A DNA stretch of 39,948 nt. Origin: an uncultured Mycoplasmatota bacterium. Its GTDB lineage: Bacteria > Bacillota_I > Bacilli_A > RF39 > UBA660. The position numbers were made by a program, and so were the translations under genes. The stretch is taken from assembly GCA_900549285.1 (NCBI GenBank), contig URNW01000011.1, forward strand, positions 1 through 39,948. Reading direction: 5' to 3'. The notes under the pieces were generated by a model. That model had not been told where the DNA came from. It worked only from the letters and a program-made list of their open reading frames with translations, and did no database searches. This document shows, piece after piece, positions 33,191-39,948 of this stretch (its first letter is position 1; each line of letters opens with the position of its first letter).

Positions 33191-35374
33191 TTAGATTCTT
33201 AAAGGATTTATATCTATTTCTAAAAAAACATTTTTATTGGTTGCATATATTTCATCTAGTTCTTTTAGTGTTTGCATTAAATGGGAATCAAAACGATATT
33301 TAATTGTTATACTAAAGCGATAAATATTATTCCTTTTAAAATTAGAAGCGGTTGAAGGTCCTAGTAAGATAGTTGATAAATCAAGATTTTGCTCTAAATA
33401 TTTTTTCACTCTTATCGCTTCTTTACTTGAAGATTCATAATCTTTACTTGCTATTTTGATATTAGCTAAATAATAATATGGGGGATATTTTAAGATTTTA
33501 CGAATTTTCATTTCATTTTGATAAAAAGAGTAATAATCGTGTCTTTGCACTGCTTTTATCGTTTCATTATCAGGATTAAAGGTTTGGATAATTACACTAC
33601 CTTTTAAATTAGCTCTACCTGCTCTTCCTGATGCTTGATCCAAAAGAGAAAATGTTCGTTCACTACTTCGGAAATCAGGTATATTTAATGATGTATCAGC
33701 ATTTATTATTCCTACTAAAGTACATTTAGGAAAATCAAGTCCTTTACTAATCATTTGGGTACCTATTAAAATATTATATTCTTCATTCCGAAAAGATTTA
33801 ATAATTTTATCATGAGAACCTTTTTTACTTGTTGTATCAGCATCCATTCTAATTGTTTTGGCTTCTTTATATTTTTCTTTTATGATTTCTTCTAATTTCT
33901 CTGTTCCTAATCCTAAATAGTTTAATCCCTTTTCATGGCAGGTTGGACATATATCATCTTTTATTTTGGTATATCCACAATAATGGCATCTAAGAGTATT
34001 AGATGTCTTATGATAAGTAAGAGATATTTCACAGTGAGGGCATTTATAAGTAAAACCACAGTTACTACAACTAATTATAGTTGAAAAACCTCTTCTATTT
34101 AAAAATAAAATTATTTGCTCTTGTTTTTTTAAGCATTCTTTTATTTTTTGATCTAAAAGTTCACTAATAATAAAATTCCTTTTTTGAAGTTCTTTTTTCA
34201 TGTCTACAATCGTTATTTCTGGTTGCATTAAATTATTTGCTCTTTTATTTAAAGTAAGGAGTTCATAAACATTTTTCTTGGCTCTTGCCATGGATTCTAA
34301 AGAAGGTGTAGCACTACCTAAAATTACTGGACAATTATGATATTCACTTCTTTTTATAGCTATATCTCTAGCATGATATCTTGGTGTACTTTCTTGTTTA
34401 TATGTATCACTATGTTCCTCATCTATCACAATAATTCCAATATTTGTTAAAGGAGCGAAAATAGCACTACGAGTTCCAATTACTATTTTAATTTCATTAT
34501 TTAGTATTTTTTTATATTCTATATATTTTTCTTTATTGGATAGACCACTATGAAGGATGGCAACATCATTTCCAAAAGTATTATAAAAAATACTAATAAT
34601 TTGTTCAGTTAAACTGATTTCTGGTACTAATAAAAGTGCTGTTTTATGTTGTTTTAAAACTTCTTTTATTAAATTTATATAAACAAGGGTCTTACCACTT
34701 CCTGTTATACCATGTAATAAAAAAGTTTTATTATTATTGAAAGAAGATAAAACCTTATAAAAAGCATTTTTTTGCTCTTCATTTAACATTTTATTATCAA
34801 TTATTATATCTTTTTTCGAAGTCTGTTTATGTATTCTTTTTTCAATTTTTATTAAATCTAATTTTATTAGTTCTCTTAAACTGCTTATATTGCATTCTTT
34901 TTTATTTAATTCTTCACCATTTAATAATCTTTCTAAAATATTCGTTTTATTACTTTTACGACGAGTACTTATAAAATCTTTTATTTTTTCTTTTTCTTCT
35001 TTTAAAACAATAAAATAATCATAATCATTATAATCATGATTTTGATCTTTTACTTTTAAAGGAGTAGGAAGCATAGTTTGATAGGCGGTAATTAAATTAC
35101 ATAAAGTTGTTTGCTTCATATAATAACCTAACGCTATTAACTCTTTATTTAAAATTAAAAACTCATCTTCAATCTCTGCTATTTCTTTTAGTTCATAGCT
35201 ATCTTTAAAAGTATCACTTATTTTTAGAACAATACCATGTACTAGACGATTATTAAACGGAACTAGAACTTTCATGCCAACTTTTAATTTTTCTTTTAAA
35301 TCAGAAGGTATTTTATAAGTAAATGCTTTATCTAAAGTTTTTACTGGATATTCAATAATACAATATGCATACAT
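33191..35374 (-). CDS. priA: Primosomal protein N' (replication restart helicase)
   Basis: A 3'-5' DNA helicase that reloads DnaB on stalled forks. 727 residues, the usual length. N-terminal DNA-binding domain (MYAYCIIEYPVKTLDKAFTY), Walker A HGITGSGKT (near 222), DEEH box IVIDEEHSD (near 317), and the zinc region with paired cysteines: CSNC, CPHC, CHYC, CPTC (near 432-475). Helicase motifs V and VI include IGTQMISKGLDFP and DQASGRAGR. Strong start MYAYCII after an AGGTAGG ribosome site. It stands between sigG and the DUF1016 array. Confidence 0.97.
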   Translation of the reverse strand: MYAYCIIEYPVKTLDKAFTYKIPSDLKEKLKVGMKVLVPFNNRLVHGIVLKISDTFKDSYELKEIAEIEDEFLILNKELIALGYYMKQTTLCNLITAYQTMLPTPLKVKDQNHDYNDYDYFIVLKEEKEKIKDFISTRRKSNKTNILERLLNGEELNKKECNISSLRELIKLDLIKIEKRIHKQTSKKDIIIDNKMLNEEQKNAFYKVLSSFNNNKTFLLHGITGSGKTLVYINLIKEVLKQHKTALLLVPEISLTEQIISIFYNTFGNDVAILHSGLSNKEKYIEYKKILNNEIKIVIGTRSAIFAPLTNIGIIVIDEEHSDTYKQESTPRYHARDIAIKRSEYHNCPVILGSATPSLESMARAKKNVYELLTLNKRANNLMQPEITIVDMKKELQKRNFIISELLDQKIKECLKKQEQIILFLNRRGFSTIISCSNCGFTYKCPHCEISLTYHKTSNTLRCHYCGYTKIKDDICPTCHEKGLNYLGLGTEKLEEIIKEKYKEAKTIRMDADTTSKKGSHDKIIKSFRNEEYNILIGTQMISKGLDFPKCTLVGIINADTSLNIPDFRSSERTFSLLDQASGRAGRANLKGSVIIQTFNPDNETIKAVQRHDYYSFYQNEMKIRKILKYPPYYYLANIKIASKDYESSSKEAIRVKKYLEQNLDLSTILLGPSTASNFKRNNIYRFSITIKYRFDSHLMQTLKELDEIYATNKNVFLEIDINPLRI

Positions 35375-35419
35375 AATCCTACCTCCTTATAATATTTTAT
35401 CAAAAACTCACTTGATATT

Positions 35420-36331
35420 CTATCCTTTTTGTAATTCATAATATAATGGTATTATATCATTATTTTTAATAAAATTAATTATGAATTTATCACTTTCTTT
35501 AGAAATAATAATACCAATTGTTTTATTGTGATATGATTCTTTTACTTGTTCATCTACTAATCTCATGTAAAATTTTATTTGGGCTTTATCCTCTTTCTTT
35601 AAACTTCTAAGTTTTAATTCAACAACAATATAACAGTTTAATTCAATATTAAAAAGTAAAATATCCATAAAATAATTATGATTATCTTTTATAAGTTTAT
35701 ATTGATGAGCAATATAAGCAAACCCACTACCCAATTGTTTAAAGAAATAATCTAGATTGGCTAAAATATTTAGTTCTAAGTCATATTCATTATTTATTTT
35801 GCTTTGAATAGGAATAATAATTGGATTTTTCATGTTGGTAGTAATTAAATATTTTTTAGGTAATTCAATTTCAATCTTTTCAGGCTTATCAACTAATCTT
35901 TCGTAAGAGTTAGATTTTATTTCCTTAGCTAATTCTCTTTTAGATAGATTATTTTTTATACATAGATTAATATAATAATTTCTTTTATTCTCGTCTTTAA
36001 TTGGTAGTAATAAGCAATAATGAGACCAACCTAATATGTGGTCCACTGGACCGCGTTTTTGGAATATAATATAAAATTGTCTAAAACGCCTTAAATTCGT
36101 TACATCATACCCCTTCCCATAAACTTTAGTTAACTTAATAGACCACTTCTTGATAAGTTCATTTCCATATTTTGCCTTTAAATTTCCTCCTTAGGCTTCA
36201 ACAATTAAACGTCCAACATTCCAATATGTTTCTACTAAATTATGATTTTCTTCTAGTTTTCTTGCTCTTTTATTTATTTCACTATTTTTAATTAAATGTT
36301 CTATCTTCTCAAAATATTTTTCTTCATTCAT
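35420..36331 (-). pseudogene. DUF1016/YhcG-type nuclease, copy 1, with nonsense codon
   Basis: Reads from ATG 36331 as 303 residues with one in-frame TAA (36193-36191) at residue 47, where the two paralogs have Gln (VEAQGG). No frameshift occurs elsewhere, so it is a single CAA-to-TAA change. Before the stop: MNEEKYFEKIEHLIKNSEIN. After it the whole DUF1016 N-terminal part and the C-terminal PDDEXK nuclease (FMDILLFNIELNCYIVVELK, Asp...Glu-x-Lys) are intact. The only later start near is GTG at 36046, inside a hairpin, with no ribosome site. The start overlaps copy 2's stop by ATGA, so all three copies were one operon. Confidence 0.85.
36040..36052. repeat. Hairpin in nuclease copy 1
   Basis: GGTCCACTGGACC is a 13-bp palindrome (6-bp arms, 1-bp centre) in the coding region. 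It sits at the same alignment position as those at 36953 and 37318 but with a different sequence. Confidence 0.7.
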
Positions 36332-37248
36332 AGTTTAGTCCTTTCTTTTAATTCATAGTACAAAGGAATAATATCTTCATCTTTAACAAAATTAACAATA
36401 AAATGATTACTTTCTTTAGTTATAATTATACCTATGGTTTTATTATGAAATGGTTTCTTTACTTGTTCATCTACTAATTTCATGTAAAATTCCATTTGCG
36501 CTTTATCCTCTTTCTTTAAACTCCTAAGTTTTAATTCAACTACTACAAAACAATTTAATTCAATATTAAAAAGTAAAATATCCATAAAATAATTATGATT
36601 ATCTTTTATAAGTTTATATTGATGTCCTGCATATAAAAAACCACTACCTAATTGTTTAAAGAAACAATCTAGATTAGCTAAAATATTTAGTTCTAAGTCA
36701 TATTCATTATTTATTTTCCTTTGAATAGGAATAATAATAGGATTTTTCATATCGGAAGTAATTAAATATTTTTTAGGTAATTCAATTTCAATCTTTTCTG
36801 GTTTATCAACTAATCTTTCATAAGAGTTAGATGTTATTTCCTTAGCTAGTTCTCTTTCTGATAAATGATTTCTAATACATAAATTAATATAATAATTTCT
36901 TTTGTTTTCATCCTTAATTGGTAATATTCTTCGTATATGGGTCCAATTCAATTGGTGGCGCACTGCGCCACCATTTCTAAAAGTCAAATAAAATTGTCGA
37001 AATCTTTTCAAATTAGTAGTATCATATCCCTTGCCATAAGTATCAGTTAACTTAATAGACCACTTCTTAATGAGTTCATTCCCATACTTTGCTTTGGATA
37101 TCCCACCTTGAGCTTCAACAATTAAATGTCCAACATTCCAATATGTTTCTACTAAACTATGATTTTCCTCTATTTTTCTAACTCTTTTATTTATTTCGCT
37201 ATTTTTAATTAAATGTTCTATCTCCTCAAAATATTTTTCTTCATTCAT
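36328..37248 (-). CDS. DUF1016/YhcG-type PDDEXK nuclease, copy 2 (intact)
   Basis: 306 residues. N-terminal DUF1016_N helical domain (MNEEKYFEEIEHLIKNSEIN, VETYWNVGHLIVEAQGG), then a variable segment (RNGGAVRHQLNW), then LPIKDENKRNYYINLCIRNH. The C-terminal nuclease core shows FMDILLFNIELNCFVVVELK (Asp...Glu-x-Lys) and ends KTIGIIITKESNHFIVNFVK. The family is found in restriction and defence loci and as standalone genes; its biological target is unresolved. Shorter than YhcG of E. coli (about 375). It starts 3 bp after copy 3 and overlaps copy 1 by 4 bp. Confidence 0.88.
   Translation of the reverse strand: MNEEKYFEEIEHLIKNSEINKRVRKIEENHSLVETYWNVGHLIVEAQGGISKAKYGNELIKKWSIKLTDTYGKGYDTTNLKRFRQFYLTFRNGGAVRHQLNWTHIRRILPIKDENKRNYYINLCIRNHLSERELAKEITSNSYERLVDKPEKIEIELPKKYLITSDMKNPIIIPIQRKINNEYDLELNILANLDCFFKQLGSGFLYAGHQYKLIKDNHNYFMDILLFNIELNCFVVVELKLRSLKKEDKAQMEFYMKLVDEQVKKPFHNKTIGIIITKESNHFIVNFVKDEDIIPLYYELKERTKL
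36953..36973. repeat. Hairpin in nuclease copy 2
   Basis: GGTGGCGCACTGCGCCACC (36954-36972) is a perfect 9-bp palindrome with a 1-bp centre; one more pair extends it. It is one of the most GC-rich spots in the window. A second palindrome, CCAATTCAATTGG, ends inside it (36943-36955). Confidence 0.85.
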
Positions 37249-37251
37249 AGT

Positions 37252-37611
37252 TTAATCCTTTCTTTTATTTTCAGCTTTAACTGGTAAAAGATTTGAATAA
37301 TGACTCCATGTTAAAAGGTGCGACGCTGTCGCACTTTTTTCAAAACTTAGATAAAATTGGCGAAATCTTTTTAAATTAGTAGTATTATATCCTTTACCAT
37401 AAATACCAGTTAACTCAATTGACCACTTCTTAATGAGTTCATTCCCATATTTAGTTTTTTTGCTTCCACCTTGAGCTTCAACAATTAAACGTCCAACATT
37501 CCAATATGTTTCTACTAAACTATGATTTTCCTCTATTTTTCTAACTCTTTTATTTATTTCACTGTTTTTAATTAAATGTTCTATCTCTTCAAAATATTTT
37601 TCTTCATTCAT
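37252..37611 (-). pseudogene. DUF1016/YhcG-type nuclease, copy 3, internally deleted
   Basis: 119 residues, only the N-terminal DUF1016 domain, ending PVKAENKRKD. The last codons are not random: after GAAAATAAAAGAAA the sequence continues as GGATTAAACTATG, the same as the gene end of copy 2 (AAAGAAAGGACTAAACTATG). The middle and nuclease domain, about 190 residues, are therefore deleted with a join at AAAAGAAA, which occurs at both endpoints in copy 2. The start ATG lacks a clear ribosome site; a TATAAT lies at 37656-37651. It is first in the array and cannot cut DNA, but could act as a partner or inhibitor (inference). Confidence 0.85.
37318..37334. repeat. Hairpin in nuclease copy 3
   Basis: GTGCGAC-GCT-GTCGCAC is a perfect 7-bp inverted repeat, extended by A-rich and T-rich flanks to about 12 bp. 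On the plus strand the flanks look like an antisense terminator (stem plus TTTTTT). Confidence 0.8.
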
Positions 37612-37730
37612 TATTATTTTGTCTACTTTTATCTTTTATATAGCATACCTATTATAAACATGTAAATCACTATGAATACGAATGGTTACAAATTTATTTA
37701 TTTACGACAAAATCTCTTAAAATTGATGTA

Positions 37731-37758
37731 AAGAAAAAAGATAAAGAAATTCTCTATC
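37731..37758 (-). terminator. Terminator of the glycine-rich protein gene
   Basis: On the minus strand GATAGAG and CTTTATC (one G-U) pair around a 5-nt loop and are followed by TTTTTTCTTT, about 40 nt after the stop codon. Confidence 0.65.
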
Positions 37759-37799
37759 CTATATTAATTGATTTTATATATTTAAAACTAATTCGTAAA

Positions 37800-39104
37800 T
37801 TATGATAATAATGTTATTTTAACATAGCCATTTCCAATTTTAGCATACAAAGATATTGCTTCTTCACTAATATTTGTGGTAGATACCGTATAGGTGTTTT
37901 CTTCTTCAGATTCATCACAATTATAACAATACATTGCTTTTTTAGTATCTTGGTATGATATTAAAGAAGAACTACCGATATAGCTTGATCCACCTCCAGC
38001 TCCAACTTCACCCCATCTAGGTTGACCACCGTAATATCCACCGCCACCGCCTGAATAATTAGCATTAGTAGTATACTTAGTTAAAGTATTTCCGCCTTCG
38101 CCAAAGCTATAACCTGTTGTTTGAGTTCCTGCCATAGTTTTTTCATAGCTATATCCACCAATATAACCGCCTGCTGAGTTTCCATGCCACCAACTATTAG
38201 GATCGTTTGAAATATAGCCATAAGCTCCTGCTCCCCCACCTGCTACAATTATAATACTATCACGACTATCACTTAAATCTTTTAATAATCCGTCTTTTGT
38301 AGCTACATGTGTGGCTCCTCCACCACCATTAGGAAACATATTTTTTGTTGTACTTCTAATATAACCATAACCACCACCATTATATCCTCCTTTGGGGCGA
38401 TAACCTGTTTCACTAATCAAAGTTGTTTCTCCTTCGCCACCAACACCAATATATAAAATATCTTCTTTCTTTAAACGAACAACACCTGTAGCATAAGCTC
38501 CATAACCACCATGAAAATATTTTTCTTGATCTGGATAATTGACATTTCCACCACTAGCACCCCAACATTCTATCTTGTAATTTCCCCCTACAGGAACTGT
38601 AAATTTTTCTATTTGTTCAGTGTAATCAAAAGCAAAGATATATTTTTCTACCTTTTTAAATTGATATGTCATATTTAAGTTTAAATTTGTTTCTTTAGAA
38701 GCTGTAAATGTTATCTCTATTTTACTCATACTGTTTTTAGATATCATGTCTCCTATAAAAGTATTTTTTATTTCATAAGTTACTGTATTGGGTAAATCAT
38801 CAAATAATATATTTTCTAATTCATAGTTATCTAAAGAATAATTTCTTATCTCTATTATATAGGTTGCACTAGTATTTTCTTTTAAATTTAAAAATATTGA
38901 AGTTGTATCTTTTGTATATTTAGGATTATATAATTCTGTTGCTCCTACCAGTTCTTTTAGTGTTATTTTGTCAACTCTAATATCTACAGGCACTCTTATT
39001 ACTGCTTCGCCACTAATCATTAAATTAGTATTTAGAGCACTATATCCAATACTTAACCCCATAATTACCATAAATGTTATAACTATTATTACTATCTTTT
39101 TCAT
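37800..39104 (-). CDS. Exported protein with a glycine-rich C-terminal domain
   Basis: 434 residues. N-terminal signal anchor (IVIIVITFMVIMGLSIGYSA) followed by LNTNLMISGEAVIRV, a start found on many exported proteins of uncultured gut Bacilli. Residues 40-155 look like a beta domain (LKENTSATYIIEIRNYSLDN). Residues about 160-434 form a glycine-rich domain: WGASGGNV, HGGYGAYATG, YNGGGYGY, GGGGATHVAT, AGGGAGAYGY, SGGGGGYYGG, AGGGSSYIGSS, and a CYNCDE pair. This is the type of domain named Gly_rich. A surface-adhesin or matrix role is possible. AAGGAGGATTT is the ribosome site, and a hairpin (39119-39140) stands directly in front of it. Confidence 0.85.
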   Translation of the reverse strand: MKKIVIIVITFMVIMGLSIGYSALNTNLMISGEAVIRVPVDIRVDKITLKELVGATELYNPKYTKDTTSIFLNLKENTSATYIIEIRNYSLDNYELENILFDDLPNTVTYEIKNTFIGDMISKNSMSKIEITFTASKETNLNLNMTYQFKKVEKYIFAFDYTEQIEKFTVPVGGNYKIECWGASGGNVNYPDQEKYFHGGYGAYATGVVRLKKEDILYIGVGGEGETTLISETGYRPKGGYNGGGYGYIRSTTKNMFPNGGGGATHVATKDGLLKDLSDSRDSIIIVAGGGAGAYGYISNDPNSWWHGNSAGGYIGGYSYEKTMAGTQTTGYSFGEGGNTLTKYTTNANYSGGGGGYYGGQPRWGEVGAGGGSSYIGSSSLISYQDTKKAMYCYNCDESEEENTYTVSTTNISEEAISLYAKIGNGYVKITLLS

Positions 39105-39118
39105 AAATCCTCCTTTAT

Positions 39119-39140
39119 ATTCTAAGTATTATCTTAGAAT
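39119..39140. repeat. Hairpin before the ribosome site of the glycine-rich gene
   Basis: ATTCTAAG (39119-39126) and CTTAGAAT (39133-39140) are perfect inverted copies around 6 bp. In the minus-strand transcript the stem ends 3-7 nt before AAAGGAGG, a place where an RNA structure or DNA-binding protein could affect expression. It overlaps the left arm of the 39135 element. Confidence 0.55.
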
Positions 39141-39247
39141 ATTAAGTTGTGCGATATTTTTTTAAGAAAATAGTATAAAAAAACAGTAAATTTTTTTTAA
39201 AACTTACTGTAGTTTGCTTTTGAAATATCATAGAACTTAATATTCTA
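39135..39247. repeat. 113-bp element with inverted terminal repeats
   Basis: TAGAATATTAAGTT (39135-39148) and AACTTAATATTCTA (39234-39247) are perfect 14-bp inverted copies. After 4 mismatched bases the arms continue with GATATTT / AAATATC. The terminator hairpin at 39176-39210 sits between them. It may be a small mobile (MITE-like) element, an invertible segment or a large RNA stem. Confidence 0.55.
39176..39210 (-). terminator. Terminator of the gene at 39252
   Basis: On the minus strand ACAGTAAGTTTT and AAAATTTACTGT form a 12-bp stem (one G-U) with a 4-nt loop, followed by TTTTTTT. Confidence 0.85.
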
Positions 39248-39251
39248 TGTA

Positions 39252-39948
39252 TTAACTATTAGGTGTTAAAACAATTCGGAAAGATTCTGTTGCTCCACCT
39301 TCACGATTAGAAAAGCAAAACATTCCTGCATTATAGCCATTTGTTGCACTTGCCCCTCTAACAATAAAAGGTTTCTCTTTTGTAATTGGAAAAGCACTAT
39401 TTTTATACCAGCTTCCTATTTTTCGATTATTATCATAACCAAATGGTCCCATTTCTCCTGTTGCATCTCCTAAAAGTCGATATTGATATAAAGTTGAACT
39501 GGCATTATAACTATCATAATATTTATTATTTGGTAATTGATATCCATCTATTTTTAAGCTTCCATCACTATACATTCCATTAAAACCTGAATTCTTATTT
39601 TCATCTACTCCAATATAGGGTAAGCCATTTTCAAACATTAAAGACATTACATATTCCCAAGATCCACCACTCATATCATAAATACCACTTATATTCGCTG
39701 TAGTACTAGCTAAATATCCTATTGAAGTATTATAAGGGCTTGTGCAACTGCTATTATTACAATAACGATTACATTCTTCGTTCTTACCTATATAACCGCA
39801 AGTTGGCTCATTAATCGAAGCATATCCTGTTTTGTAAGAATTATTATTATTAATTCTTACAGCCTTTCTTGAACCATAAATACTATGTTGTAAATATGCG
39901 ACTGCTCCCCATTCAGTGTTTTTCATCATATGACTGTCTAAATTTCTT
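39252..39948 (-). CDS. Exported surface protein, C-terminal part only
   Basis: The gene runs off the right edge; no start lies in the window, and the frame is open to the end (reading RNLDSHMMKNTEWGAVAYLQ at the far end). About 230 C-terminal residues are visible. Recognisable segments are NTEWGAVAYLQHSIYG, ISGIYDMSGGSWEYVMSLMF, and RGASATNGYNAGMFCFSNRE, the style of C-terminal domains on exported proteins of gut Firmicutes that resemble SUMF1 or DUF1566-like lectin folds. Four clustered cysteines (CGYIGKNEEC, CNNSSC) suggest disulphides. The product is probably surface-exposed. The upstream part, needed for the class, is outside the window. Confidence 0.75.
   Translation of the reverse strand, partial: RNLDSHMMKNTEWGAVAYLQHSIYGSRKAVRINNNNSYKTGYASINEPTCGYIGKNEECNRYCNNSSCTSPYNTSIGYLASTTANISGIYDMSGGSWEYVMSLMFENGLPYIGVDENKNSGFNGMYSDGSLKIDGYQLPNNKYYDSYNASSTLYQYRLLGDATGEMGPFGYDNNRKIGSWYKNSAFPITKEKPFIVRGASATNGYNAGMFCFSNREGGATESFRIVLTPNS

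Noticed and set aside
35398..35417. Terminator between priA and the nuclease array
   Set aside because: TATCAA / TTGATA form a short stem, but no T run follows on the minus strand.
602..39948. Possible UGA-Trp (Mollicute) code
   Set aside because: Long proteins such as PolC, DnaE and PriA end or continue correctly with UGA as stop, and tryptophans are UGG.
1..39948. CRISPR array, rRNA genes or a transposase
   Set aside because: No regularly spaced repeats, no ribosomal RNA signature and no DDE or serine recombinase motif were seen.

Overview
This is a very AT-rich chromosomal window from a low-GC Gram-positive bacterium (Bacillota, Bacilli-like). The evidence is PolC plus DnaE as the replicative polymerase pair, a YtrA-type ABC operon, a class B penicillin-binding protein and undecaprenyl pyrophosphate synthase (so it has a cell wall), a SigG-type sporulation sigma factor, and strong AAGGAGG ribosome sites. 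UGG encodes Trp and UGA is a real stop, so it does not use the Mollicute code. The surface proteins at the right end resemble those of uncultured gut Bacilli. The species cannot be named from sequence alone. Almost every gene is on the minus strand.

Layout. 1-600: the 5' end of a minus-strand membrane protein and a small Xre regulator, separated by promoter and operator-like DNA. 602-8525: the dnaE-polC operon, with overlapping genes and an unusual PolC. 8526-9840: one secreted or anchored orphan protein and mostly empty DNA. 9841-14041: rpmG, a small unknown ORF, efp, a class B PBP, a DUF2624-like gene and endonuclease IV. 14100-19001: a pilin-like protein and an ABC exporter / GntR / glycosyltransferase operon with a clear dyad operator. 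19098-22654: a rhodanese, an orphan VirD4/TraG coupling ATPase, and a membrane protein with no standard start codon. 22635-24300: uppS, tRNA-Thr and an ITP/XTP pyrophosphatase.

24355-29670 is the most distinctive accessory block. A tightly coupled five-gene operon encodes a YhhQ-type queuosine-precursor transporter, an xanthine/guanine phosphoribosyltransferase-like enzyme, a guanylate-kinase-like enzyme, a FemABX-type aminoacyltransferase, and a fusion of a thymidylate-kinase-like domain to a SAM methyltransferase. Read together, these suggest import of a base, conversion to a nucleotide, phosphorylation, and decoration with an amino acid and a methyl group. That is an inference. Upstream are a Gre-type factor and a WYL-family regulator broken by a frameshift.

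30043-35374 returns to housekeeping and regulatory genes: VanZ-like, membrane-bound Xre, RDD, sigG and priA. 35420-37611 holds three tandem DUF1016/YhcG-type PDDEXK nuclease genes. One is intact, one has a single nonsense codon, and one has lost its interior by a deletion at a short microhomology. Each carries a different GC-rich hairpin at the same coding position. 37800-39948 holds a glycine-rich surface protein and the C-terminal part of another exported protein, with a 113-bp inverted-repeat element between them.
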